This document shows positions 36,411-47,368 of a stretch of 64,000 nucleotides of DNA, piece by piece. Origin of the DNA: Cenococcum geophilum 1.58. Lineage: Eukaryota; Ascomycota; Dothideomycetes; Gloniales; Gloniaceae. A model generated the notes under the pieces. That model searched no databases. It saw only the letters and a list, made by a program, of their open reading frames with translations, and had not been told where the DNA came from. The position numbers and the translations under genes were made by a program. Numbering within the stretch: the first letter of the stretch is position 1; the number at the start of each line of letters is the position of its first letter. The stretch spans positions 2,849,120 to 2,913,119 of the forward strand of contig KV748188.1 of assembly GCA_001692895.1 (NCBI GenBank), in the 5' to 3' direction.

Positions 36411-37050
36411 GCCTACTTAAAGCATTATTAACGAACCTCCCTAAGATTAAGGAATTTGTTAATATATCCGTAGGGAAAGATCTAAAGGTTATTATTAACA
36501 AACTAAAGTGGTTAAACGAATATCCCCTTATTAAGGATCTTATTACTACTAATAGTAATTTATTAGATAATGCTATTTTTTAAAAACTTCTTAGCTAAAA
36601 GACGCTTGCAGATTCTTTTAAGAAATAGTAATTAAAGTCTATAAGTACGTTAAGGATTAAATATTTAGTTAAAAGTCGAGCCGCTTCCGTAAAGAGAGTT
36701 AGCTATATTAAATTATTTATAAGAAGTATAGGATGTTACGACGTTGCTAAAGCGGCTTTAGCTATTAGATATAGAATTAAGCTTTATATTATACAAAGAC
36801 TTAGAGTAGTAGGGCTATTAGTTCTCTTAGCCTTTACCTATAACGCCTACCGGAGATTAAATTTACCTAATATTAACAACTTTCTTATGGCTTTATAGCA
36901 CCTAAATTATTTTATAATATTTAAACTTGCGTAAAGATACTTAATTTAGATAGGAAAGTGTTAAGAGCTCTATTCTAGTCAGATACTTTCTTTAGGACTA
37001 CTATATCTTAGCCCTATTAACCCATCCTAGCCAATCCCAAAAAAGCGAAT
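36411..37050 (+). pseudogene. Unrecognised RIP-worn reading frame 2
   Basis: A single plus-strand frame runs for about 640 bp with TAG/TAA interruptions only. Readable runs include NISVGKDLKVIINKLKWLNE, RAASVKRVSYIKLFIRSIG and GLLVLLAFTYNAYRRLNLP. I do not recognise a domain. It may belong with the frames at 34869-35640 and 39700-40450 as one old gene or locus; that link is inference from position and strand only. Confidence 0.42.
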
Positions 37051-39699
37051 TTTCTCCCCTTATTTACCGATTGGCAAACGTCCCTATGTAGAAGTTACTA
37101 AACCTAGGGATTCCATATTAGCGCGTAATCGCTAACACGCAGATCTGACGACATTGCATCCTTAACCACTAATAACAGCCTTAATAAATAACATAGTTGT
37201 ATTATAGTCCGTTATGGAGGCGGAGAGTATAATTGTTAAGATATTTAGTAGTAATTCTAATTAGTATTATAACCCTTTATAAATTTCTATAGAGCTCTAT
37301 GGGGCCCATCCTAATATATATTAGGGTCTTCCGTAAATTCCCCGGGAGCACTTTTATAGCAATTTTCATATATATTAGGGCCCTCCATTAATACCCTCTA
37401 AGCTATTTAACGGCCATCTTAATATCTATTAGGGGTCTCTACTAATTACCACGCTAAGTAAGGGCGAGTCTTCTAGTTTCTCTATTACTCTAGCCGGTAC
37501 CACGATAATAAACAACGGATTTAATTACTATACTACGGCTCCTTATATATAGTGTACCAGTTATCACAGCCTATAAGACCTATTATACTCTAACGTTCTT
37601 AATATGGCATCTCTTATATGCCAATCTAACGCTATTACGGCTGCTATAAGGTAGTAGCTTTTTTGACCTATATAGGTATATAAGCAAGTCCACCTCCACG
37701 CCCTTTATAGATTTAAGGTGTATCGTATAGGGTGCCTAGCATCTCGCTGCTTTGGAGTTTAAAGGATTTATAGTCCTTTAACACTTTAAACTTTAGTAAT
37801 CTATTGCCTAAACCTAATAATCTAATAGCTGATATTACTACAGCCCTTTTTAAACCCTATGCGGGCATATACGGAAGGGGGCTTTTTAGGTTATTATATA
37901 GTATTAGATATAACTATTTAAGAGATACTCCGTTAGGGGTTATGTTTAGGACTATAATAGTAATAGCTCTGGCTTTCTACTTATAATTATTAGTAAAGTA
38001 TTATATATATTCTAGTATTTAGCACTTACTTCCAAGTATAGAGTAATGTATTTCTCTATTATAGTAGTGTTGGGTAAAGTAAAGAAGGGCGTATTCAAAG
38101 TCTGCGAAGAATGCCGTTGGCTTTATATTGCTAAATAGGCTTTTAGATTATCTGTATCTTTACTATTAATGCTAGGAGCTATCTATAGTATAGATATAAT
38201 TAAGTTTAAGAAAGAAGTTGTAATTAAGGGACTTTATTAGTGAAAGATAAAGGCGTATTGGGGCTGGATTCTTAGTGGGGCTAATTTCCAGTTGGGTAGG
38301 ACCTATATAACGTGTTAACGCCAAAGCCTAAAGGGAAATAAATATCTAATATGCCTTAGTCTAAGAGATTTAGGCAATATATAAGAGTTAACTGTTACTT
38401 GCCTTAATATTTATTAGTAAAGGGGTTGTGCTATAAACTATAGATAAAGATATCTTTTCTATTTCTATATAAAGACTTACTCCTATCCTCTTATTAACCT
38501 AAACTTTCCTTACTATTATCTACCTGTAATTATCTTTATATCTAAGTAACCTTATAAAAACAACTAGTCTTAGTATTACTATGAAGATGGTTTAAAAGGA
38601 CCTGTGGTTTTAGAGAGATGGACGTGCTTATATCCGCGCTTAGGATATAGACTGGGCTCTATCTGCCTACTATAATAGTTATAAACTTAGGTAAATTAAG
38701 GTAAAAGCTAGGGGATTTTTTTTATATAACCTAATAGCTTTACAGATTCTTAATATAATGGCTATCCGCTATACTTTGGCCCGTTACTAATACTACGGCT
38801 AGAAAACCGTCTTTGGGGAATTTATTTACTAAGGGAATTTATTTACTAAGGGAATTATTATAAAGTTCTTATATTCTTAGGTACAGTTAAGAAGATAAAT
38901 AGTAAAAAAGAAATCCTATAATAGATAGAGCATAAGATATGGGATAATAGAAATTGTGATATAAGATATAGTATAGAAGAGGACTGGGATAAAGATGGGG
39001 ATATATATAAGGACGTATATAGGGAGGATATAGTCGCCGGGATTAAGGCTTTAGGGATTAATTTAAAGAAGAATATATCCCTCCGCTAGTAAGAGCTGTT
39101 CCTTCCATAAATAGTATAGCAAAGTCTATTATATAACGTTTTTACATTTCTACGCATAATTATGGCGTGCTAATTTATACCTCCCCTATGCTATATAATT
39201 ATACTTACAGCCGGCCGAGTTAGGCTTCTCTACTTATAATAGGTTAGCCTCCTATATTCTATAAGTATACTTAGTCTTACCCTTTACCAATCTTTTACTA
39301 CTTATGGCAAGACTAGAATAGGCGTCTTCTTATATTTATGCCGTCTAGTAAGTCGTATTTAGGCCTGCCTTTATATATTCTATACCGTTTGCAGCCTAAC
39401 TTAAATTTACGCACTTCCTTATTGCTCTAGTAAGAACTACCACGCAGTTTAACCTTGCTAATACGCATGTACTGCCTCTGCTAGGGTTTTACTAATTAAT
39501 ATATAAATATACTTTTAAGACCTTTAAAGACCTCTAAAGACCTCTAAAGACCTTTAAAGACCGGCGATAACTTACCCGCTAAAGTAGGCAGCACGTAACC
39601 CGCCCTTTCTATATCTTTAGTAATCTAATCGCTACTTTTAGGTACCTATTATCGTGATAGATATCTCTAATATAGGCTAAGGGTCGGCCTATTGGGTTT
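37051..39699. other. Long stretch of degraded sequence without an assignable gene
   Basis: Scattered short coherent frames are present, for example 37804-37986 (FKPYAGIYGRGLFRLLYSIR) and about 38560-38700 (RDGRAYIRA, IDWALSAYYNSYK). Three near-identical AATATATATTAGGG words lie at about 37310-37430. AAGACCTTTAAAGACCTCTA repeats occur at 39510-39560. No family is recognised. Confidence 0.35.
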
Positions 39700-40450
39700 C
39701 AAAGTTAGGGGAAAAGGTTTTTAAAGAGGATAAAAAACGAGATATTACCTTTATTAGATGGGAAGAAGGCAAATTACGTAAAGTAAAGGTAAGTAATTGC
39801 CTATATTATAAGCGAGCAGGTCCCTAAAATCTTAAAGCTTTGTAAGATTATCGGCATTCTATATATTCCACCTAATATTCGCTAGGCTACGGTTACTATA
39901 CGTAATATAATTATTAAAATATCTTTAGCCATGCCGGGCTATCGTGGTGGCATATTAGCTATAACGGCACTTAATTATAATAGAGAAGCAATAATGTCTA
40001 ATTTCCTTTCCGGTAATATAAAGTTTATAGAAGGTAAAAGAGAAGCTTTAGAGCAATTAGATAAAGGGATTTAGGAGTTTAATAACGCCAACTAAACTAC
40101 TAGGCCTCCCCTTATGGTTAAATTAGTGTCCTAGGCTCTGCTAATGCTTGCGGTAGCTATAGCACTTCCGTATAGGGAATGATTTAAGTTTATATAGACG
40201 AATATAAGATTTTATGCGGCTTATATAATAACCTAGCAATTTGCTTATGCTTATAAACCCTCTCTTTACTGCTCTTATCTCCTAGCCTTACCAAAATGCC
40301 TAGTGTAGATATACTTCTTTCGTAATAAAAATGGAAAGGCTATATAGAATTAGTCTTTTAAACCCAATGCTTAATTTTGTAAACTGTATAAGCATAGCTA
40401 ATCTTGCGAGTTAAGCGACAAGTAATAAGTTCCGGGGGATCATTAGATAA
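39700..40450 (+). pseudogene. Unrecognised RIP-worn reading frame 3
   Basis: A plus-strand frame is coherent for about 750 bp with interruptions of the TAG/TAA/TGA kind expected from CAG, CAA and TGG codons. Runs include AYIISEQVPKILKLCKIIG, SLAMPGYRGGILAITALNYN and FLSGNIKFIEGKREALEQLD. The C-terminal part has several cysteines (FCKLYKHS...SCELSD) that might bind metal. The length and smooth composition suggest a real former protein. The family is not recognised. Confidence 0.48.
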
Positions 40451-40939
40451 GCAATTAGCGGTGTAACCTACGTGTAGCTGTTAGAGTAGGTACTTATAAT
40501 ATTATTAGGTTAGTATAGGGGCGTATATAAAAGATAGGCCGGTATATAGGATGTATTAGCATATAGTTAAGGAAAAAGTAGAATAGTGTAATTGGCGGCC
40601 GGTACGCAGGAACATAATACTATTTAACTTTACTTAATGTGGCTTAGAGGAGTGTGGAGCCTTAACCTAAGCCACGGGAACACGTCTTCTAACTAAGCCT
40701 CTATTACATAACCTAACTACTTCTAGGCGCTACAACACCCCGCCACTTACCCTTCCTAAAACTTTAGAAGTCACACTAGTCCTTAGTTAAGCGACTAACG
40801 TTTAAAGCTCTAACTAATTAGCTAAATCCGTCGCAGATTAGACAAAGCTAATAACGACTTCTTAATATATATATAGAGGCTCTAGAGCTACGTTTAATAA
40901 AGCAGAGTTCTCGTTCTTAATCGTCCTATTTAATACTAA
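40451..40939. other. Intergenic stretch upstream of the BTB relic
   Basis: No gene is supported. A relatively GC-rich patch (40640-40740) beginning TGTGGAGCC and ending CTACAACA resembles a short LTR, but no target duplication was found. Confidence 0.35.
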
Positions 40940-41850
40940 ATTACTCCTTTAAACATTGTTCAAGACGTAGCCGAAACTAGAACTAGAAAAGAAAGCCAAC
41001 GAAACATACTATTTAAAAGTATTCCGTTCGGCTTGGCGCAGCTTATAGATAGCGGGAAATATAGTAACTTAAAACTTATATGCTAGGGGCTAAAGTTTAA
41101 AGTCTATAAAGCGATTATATGCATCCAATCTCCTATACTTGCAGTTGCCTGTAATAGAGGCTTTTAGGTAAAAGCTAACCAAACGTCTTATAAAATTAAC
41201 CCTAACTAACTAACTAACAGGTAGAAGGGAGTGACTAACATTATAAATATTAACGAGTTCAATTCTGGTACTATTAAAAAAATAATCCAATTTATATATA
41301 AGAGGGACTATAACAATAGCGAGGAGGAGTAAGGATCTAATATTATAAGTATAAAAACGCTCGGCCAAGGTAAGAAATATATTTATACGCTAATCCGATT
41401 TATCTATACTTAAACTTTAATCTATAGAATTAGAGGTAGCGTAACTTAACGACGCTAATGCCTTATTACTATCTAAACTAGACAATAGTGGTAGAGATAA
41501 TAAAGATATAACAATATAGCTGACAATGGCCAATATTACACTTTACCACGTCCATATTAATGCAATTGTCGATTACTATAATATACTATAGCTAAAAGAG
41601 CTTGCGAATATAAAAATCTAATACATTTTAGGAACCAGCTGGTCTATAGATGGGTTCCCTAATATTATTAAAGATATCTTTAGCCTAATAGGCGACTTAG
41701 CATTATATAATATAATTACCTTAACAGCGGCCAAGCATATTAAAGAGCTTATTAAACTTAAGGACTTCGCAGAGCTAGACATTATAAGCGATTTCGCTAT
41801 AGACAGCAATTACCGCATCTAAGGACATAGAGGAAATTTTTATATAGAAA
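40940..41850 (+). pseudogene. BTB/POZ-domain gene relic with one intron
   Basis: The plus-strand frame from about 40952 gives a BTB/POZ domain: IPFGLAQLIDSGKYSNLKLI, then FKVYKAIICIQSPILAVAC (the buried BTB core), then INISEFNSGTIKKIIQFIYK with a GDY-like RDYNN ending. The second half (about 41520-41820) reads INAIVDYYNI, LKELANIKI and AKHIKELIKLKDFAELDII, the post-BTB helices of fungal BTB proteins. A 58 bp intron (41370-41427: GTAAGA, branch-like GCTAAT, TAG) joins the halves in frame. BTB proteins are protein-interaction adaptors, often for Cul3 ligases. Interruptions are TAG/TAA, typical of RIP. The start codon is not clear. Confidence 0.82.
41370..41427 (+). other. Probable spliceosomal intron in the BTB relic
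   Basis: A GTAAGA donor, a GCTAATC branch-like site at about 41389 and a CTATAG acceptor span 58 bp, a common fungal intron size. It is phase 1. Removing it puts the upstream BTB frame and the downstream helical frame in register; the next possible AG (41434) does not. Confidence 0.7.
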
Positions 41851-42629
41851 CTTTAAGCTATTTAATCTTAGCTATAACAAATGGAATTACTACTTTAATC
41901 CGCTAAGGTGAGGTATGCCGCGGCTAAGCGCAAAAGCAAAAATATTAATAACTATCTTTATACCCTCTATACGACTAGGGCCTATTATAATATTGGTTAT
42001 AGCGCCGAGTTTATATATTATATTAAGGATAGTAGTTATCTATCTAACCCTAATTACCCTTATATACTTTATTGCAAAAAGTACCAGTAAAGATATATAG
42101 GTTAGGAGATCGGCTTAGGTAGGAAGTCATTATATAATACTTCTCTTTCTCCATTTAGGTTAATCTAAGAAATTCAAATGTATATCTCGTTTATAGTCGG
42201 TCCGTTAGATATTATATAGCAACTATATTATCCATCCCCCATTAGCCACCCCTTATCTTACCTTACCCCTTACCCCTTATCCCACCCTTTATTTTATCCT
42301 TTACCTCGCCCTTACCTCGCCCTTATCTTACCTATTACCCCTTACCCCCCCGGACGAATTATAAAATCCCAGTTATTATATCTATTCTACTAAATACTAG
42401 AATATAATTGGATAATAATAGACTAAAATAAAATAAAAAGTGGCAAAGAATAATAAGATAAGCGCGTAATAACTAGGAAAAGGTCCTATATATAAGGAAC
42501 GCATAATTTTAAAGATGCATTTTGTACTAAAGGGTCACTTCACAAACGTTACATTTAATCTTACCCTACTATAGGAGTTTAGAGAGATGTGCTTATTAGA
42601 AATGCTTTATAAGAGCAGTTAGAGTATAG
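41851..42629. other. Stretch between the BTB relic and F2
   Basis: Two overlapping short open frames at 41908-42100 have no recognisable motif. At 42238-42350 there is a CCTTACCCCTTATCCC-type pyrimidine-rich simple repeat. The rest is featureless AT-rich sequence. AGAGTATAG at 42621-42629 is F2's left target duplication. Confidence 0.5.
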
Positions 42630-43094
42630 TTACCTCAGCGAGCTTAGACGTGATTTTTTAGCTAGCGTTGGAATAACCTACGCCGTCTTCCAAATTGCAA
42701 AATCACGTCTAAGAGGCTTTGGCGAGATTTGTTAAAATTATAAATAAAATCCGCTAAGCGGAGATTACGGATATCTAATTCATTTATTTATATAACGTAT
42801 TATTATTACCAAAAGTTAATATAATAATTTTAAGACTTAGGGCTTTTAAATAGTATAAATTTTATAATACGGCTATTACTTAGTCCTAATATTAATTTCA
42901 TTAAAGTTAAAAAACACGTTGTTAAAATTATGACCATATATTATATCTTATTAAATAGTCTACTAATATAGATAAAACTATACAGATATGTAGATATCTA
43001 CTACTTAAAGCTATTGCAATACCTAGTAGGCGCTATAGTTGGGTCCTTCCTTGAAAATATCCTCCCTTGGCCTAGAGTGCCTCTGCTACTACTA

Positions 43095-43360
43095 GGGGGT
43101 AAGCTTTGGGCAGAGCCTCGTGCAGAGCCCTAGTAGAGCTTCGTGCAGAGCTTCGTGCAGAGCTTCGTGCAGAGCTTCGTGCAAGGCTTCGTGCAAAGCT
43201 TCGTGCAAAGCTTCGTGCAGAGCTNCGTGCAGAGCTTCGTGCAGAGCTCCGTGCAGAGCTTCGTGCAGAGCTTCGTGCAGAGCTTAATGCAGAGCTTCGT
43301 GCAGAGCTTAATGCAGAGCTTCGTGCAGAGCTTAATGCAGAGCTTCGTGCAGAGCCACGT
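43095..43360. repeat. 12 bp satellite AGAGCTTCGTGC, first block in F2
   Basis: About 22 near-identical units. The open frames across it on both strands come from the 12 bp period. Confidence 0.9.
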
Positions 43361-43509
43361 GCAGGCGTGCAGACGTTCGTACGGGCGGTCAGTTGCAGAG
43401 ACGTTTGTAGAGACGATTGTATGGGCAATTGATCAATTGATTGTATGGGTGTTCGTACGGGCGTTCGTACGGGCGATTGTAGAACCTTCCTAGTATATTA
43501 GTGCTGCGT

Positions 43510-44020
43510 GTTAGTAGAGCTTTGGAGCTCTATATAGGGCTTCGAGCAGAGCCTCGAGCAGAGCTTCGAGTAGAGCTTTTACAGAGCTTCGTACGGAGCT
43601 TCGTGCAGAGCTTTTGCAGAGCTTCGAGCGGGGCTTCGAGCAGAGCTTCGTGCGGAGCTTCGAGCAGAGCTTCGTGTGGGGCTTCGAGCAGAGCTTCGTG
43701 TGGGGCTTCGAGCAGAGCTTCGAGCAGAGCTTCGTGCGGGGCTTCGAGCAGAGCTTCGAGCGGAGCTTCGTGCAGAGCTTTTGCAGAGCTTCGAGCGGGG
43801 CTTCGAGCAGAGCTTCGTGCGGAGCTCGAGCAGAGCTTCGTGCGGGCTTCGAGCAGATCTTCGAGCAGAGCTTCGTGCGGGGCTTCGAGCAGAGCTTCGA
43901 GCGGAGCTTCGTGCAGAGCTTCGTGCGGAGCTTCGTGCAGAGCTTCGTGCGGAGCTTCGTGCAGAGCTTCGTGCGGAGCTTCGTGCAGAGCTTTTGCAGA
44001 GCTTTGGTAGAGCTCCGTGC
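43510..44020. repeat. 12 bp satellite, second block in F2 (AGAGCTTCGAGC / GGGGCTTCGAGC)
   Basis: About 40 units, including higher-order alternation of CGAGC and CGTGC types. F1 carries the complementary block. These arrays are nearly free of transition damage compared with the 1449-2771 array. Confidence 0.88.
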
Positions 44021-44479
44021 AGGTCTCCCCCTAAGTTTCGTACCGCAGAGCTCTCGCAAAGCTCCGCAGCTCTACGTAGAGGGCTAGCGGCGTGGGCGTA
44101 AGCGTTCAGCGTTGGTGTTTACTGAGCGGCTCAGCGGTGCAGAGGTAGAATTAGGGCTTCTACAGCGACGAATTCCTCTCAACGTTGCGTATGTATAAGG
44201 AGCTAAAGATCTCATAACTTATAGAGTAGGCTTTTCTCTATAATTTGGTATAATTTTTATATTAATAGGTATTGTAGGAGGGTAGATTAATTTCGTTAAA
44301 GTTAGTAAGGTCTTCTTATATAAACTATATTTAGGTTTTCCTACAAATCTCGCCAAAGTCTCTTAGACTAAGAAAACGATTGCCGTCCTAAATCAGCTTA
44401 GCGGACGGTGCGGATATTCCTATATCCGCATAATCGTTTTCTTGGTCTAAGCTTCTGAGGTAAAGAGTATAGAACTTAT

Positions 44480-46758
44480 ATATACGCTTACTAATTATAA
44501 GCTTTTTATTCCCAAGGCAGATAAAGCATATTTTTGGTCTTTTCTCCTTATATTAAGATAACTTTGCCCTCTCTAGCGCTTTAGCCGCTTCTAAAATCCT
44601 AGTATCTTCTTTAATCTTAACTTTACTAAGGGCGATATTTGTCCTAGACTGTCTCTGGTAATAATTCCGCCGATATACTCTACCTTCCTTAATATTATAG
44701 TAATCTACAACCGCATTAATGGCATTATTGCGTCTGTGTATCTTATCTTCTAGTAATACGCTAGGAAGCGTTATAATCGCTTAGATAAGGCGTTTGCGTT
44801 TAACTAATCCATTATCGCTAAATTTTAAGATTGCTTTAATATTCTCGCTAAATTTATCCCTAGAAAGTTGCCGCTTAATATTAATTACAGCTTATTTATT
44901 ATTCTAATTCTTCTTAATATTTTCTAATAGCGCATTTCTCTAACGTTGCCTTTTATTTATAATTTCTTGGCTAAGTCTTTGGTATTTTATACTTTCTGCG
45001 GTTTTGCGCTTAAGGCTAAGCTTTAGCTTATTTTAAATTTTAATTAAGGTATAAATACGCGGGTTCTTATTTACAAATAAGAATTATTCTATTATTAGGT
45101 GCTATAGCCACCGCAGGCTAATTAATTAGCTTATTTAGCATACCGCTTTTATTAACTTTTCTTAAGGCTTTAAGCCTTAAATGATTACCTATATATCTAC
45201 GCCAATATGCCGCGGAAGGTAGTGCTTTAGAAATATTTAAGCGTCGGCGTACTGCATTATTAGGTTCCGGAGGGCGTTACTTACGTTACTTAGGTAGTAT
45301 AGGCATTAGAAAGGTTTTAGTAGAACTAGCTCTATATAATAGAACTTACTATTTTTATTAAATGCCTTGCCTGCGCCGTAATGGAGACTATATAGGTACG
45401 TAACCTGCTAAAATCCCGTAATTACGCTAAGGTCCTTAATCTAGGGTAAAAGAGTTAAGGATAGTAAAGGCTAGTTAAGTAAGACCTTATAGCTATAAGG
45501 GGTTTTAATTAATCGCCAAAATATAGGGATATTATTTAGGTTTAAACGAAGTGGTAGCAATAACTTGTTATGCCTAGGCTTAATATATAGCCTACTAAGC
45601 TGCTCTATGGACATTAAATTAGGGGGTGTAAAAGCTTAGTCGGTAAAGAGAAGGCCTAGAAAAAAGACGTAAGGGCTAAGAATAAGTAAAGGGTTAAAGA
45701 TAATCTTAGGAATTAGGAAAGTATTACTAGTTCTCTATAAGTATAAGGTAAGAGAAATAGGGTAGAAAGAGAACGTACGCTTCTTTTATGCTAAGATATT
45801 TCTTAGTAAATTTAAATATAAACTTAAGCATAATCTTATAAGGCCTGCCTTCTAGGTCGTAAATAAGTATAACTATTATATATCGGTAGTATAGATTAAG
45901 AAGAGCTTTAGGTTGGCTTATAGTGCAGAAGCCTAGCTATAATAAAAAAAATAGACTTATATCCAATATCGTTTAACTATATATCTCTTCCTTATGATAA
46001 CTAAGTTAGTCTTAAAAACTAGGGCGAGATCCTCCGCGTCCATAACGGTCTTTTCTCACTTTTTCTTACTTAAGCTATATTTCTTCGCCAATTTCTAAAG
46101 TACCTAAGAAAGATATCTTAGCTCCGCCTTACCTTACTAGGTTAAAAGGTTAACTAGGAACGTAATTACCTTATATATCTAGCGGTTTGGTTTACTAAGA
46201 ATTTTTCTATTAGTTGCTTTCTTATATATAAGGTGATAGTACTTTTAGTATAAGCCAAGCGAGCTAGAAGCCTTCGTCCCGCGCTATTTTTTACCCCCTT
46301 TTCCTTATTTCTAATTTAGAAACTAGTTAAAAAAAGCTATAAAGGAGTTAAAGCGAGAGGACTCGGTATATTTTCTTGGGGTCTTTCCCTATATAGGTGC
46401 AGTATTTAAAAATTATTAGCTCTCCGCTAAGTTAGGCCTAAAAGGAAGCCGCTAAATAGGTTATTACTTACTAATACTAGTACTCTTTAATGCGGTTAAG
46501 GAGGTTTGTACTACTATTAGTATAGTCCTATATTATAAAATCGGATTCCTTAAACTCTTCTAACTGTTTAAGGTAGTATTCTAGTAGATAGTCTTAATTT
46601 TTATAAAGCCATGCTTAAGCGGGCGCTTTATAAGCATTGTTACTGTTAATACCACTATTAGCGTTACAGTCGGCGTTACTATCGGCATTACTATCGGTAT
46701 TACTGTCGAAAACGGTCGGTTCTATCCCATAGCAGTTACTATCGCTATCTATATCCAT
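44480..46758 (-). pseudogene. DUF3435 tyrosine recombinase (Starship captain family), RIP-worn
   Basis: The minus-strand frame begins MDIDSDSNCYGIEP at 46758. After a short acidic, Asn-rich N-terminus comes the DUF3435 entry region (RGTKASSSLGLY, about 46250-46285), then the body. The catalytic region has YSLRYGAGKAF (about 45370-45400, box with the first Arg). The second box reads NALRNLIMQYADA followed by IFLKHY (about 45210-45275, carrying the candidate nucleophile Tyr). The box His reads as Tyr, one C-to-T change away. The C-terminus has CFICLGN (about 44510-44540), a cysteine pair seen in FluG/C2H2-type DUF3435 proteins. Interruptions are TAG/TAA, and there is one frame change near 46285-46300. 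Captains mobilise Starship giant transposons. Whether this was a captain or a stand-alone relative cannot be told here. Confidence 0.82.
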
Positions 46759-47368
46759 ATACTTATCGTTAGTAACGCTAGATAATAAGCTATAATCTAA
46801 TAATTAAGCGCGCCGTATTCTAGGGAGTTAGAAGAGAACTTAGGGTAATAACGGTGGGAAGGATATAGAGAGTAATATACGGTTAAGAAGATAGGAAGGT
46901 AAAGAATAAGAGAAACGGGGCCTAGGTTAAATGGATTAGAGGTAGGAGCCATAAAGTATATATTGTGACGGCGCTGGAGCGCGTCACCTAGTCAGGGGTT
47001 CGCGTAAGACTTGGCATGTGTATATAGACGTTGCCTCACCACCTTCTCTTGCTCCTTAGCTTAATATCTTCGTAATACAGCATTCGTTCGCTTGATCTTG
47101 CAAGCATTCGTTCAAGTCTCTGTTGAGACATTTGTTCGATGGTTCGAGCCGTCACATATATAGGTTTAGCGCCAGGCACGTAAAAGGGTTACACTTCTAG
47201 ATAAACTAGTCTGCCCGTAAAATAGGGCATAGGGGGGTAAGTGAGAGGCTTAACGTTAGACTAGCAAGTAAGAGGCTTAGGGCGGCGGGGAGTTTTTAGC
47301 GACGCGACCTCTAAAAACGGCGACAGAACCCTCCAAAAACGGCAGTCAGATCTCCATTTTCTTTTTTA
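46759..47368. promoter_or_regulatory. Divergent intergenic region with a solo LTR
   Basis: About 610 bp separate the minus-strand recombinase start (46758) from the plus-strand ATG at 47369; about 410 bp remain without the solo LTR. No promoter elements can be named with confidence. Repeated AGAGGCTTA(G/A) words are at about 47248-47280. Confidence 0.35.
46964..47156 (+). mobile_element. 193 bp solo LTR related to element D
   Basis: It begins TGTGACGGCGC and ends GAGCCGTCACA, the same termini and 5' segment (GCGCGTCACCT) as D's LTR. It is flanked by TATAT at 46959-46963 and 47157-47161. It is GC-richer and less mutated than D's LTRs, so it is younger or better spared. No internal region remains. 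Confidence 0.88.

Larger units (their letters stand above)
42630..44463 (-). mobile_element. TIR element F2, sister of F1 in opposite orientation
   Basis: The 1834 bp element has ends TTACCTCAGCGAGCTTAGAC and ...CTTCTGAGGTAA. The 9 bp target duplication AGAGTATAG is at 42621-42629 and 44464-44472. It aligns with F1 along most of its length but lacks the 101 bp solo LTR, giving its empty site. Subterminal stem-loops are at 42643-42713 and 44363-44450. The interior is 12 bp satellite (about 43095-43360 and 43510-44020) separated by a CGTACGGGCG block (43360-43490). No transposase is seen. One ambiguous base is at 43225. Confidence 0.85.

Noticed and set aside
37090-37160. Possible tRNA-like fold
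   Set aside because: No acceptor stem or TTCGA-type T-loop could be paired convincingly.
40640-40740. Possible short LTR (TGTGGAGCC...CTACAACA)
   Set aside because: No flanking 5 bp duplication and no second copy in the window.
41618-41809. Minus-strand frame of 63 residues
   Set aside because: It is the shadow of the plus-strand BTB relic, which has recognisable domain content.
43072-44101. Cluster of seven overlapping open frames in F2
   Set aside because: Satellite by-products on both strands, with no start context, domain or conservation.
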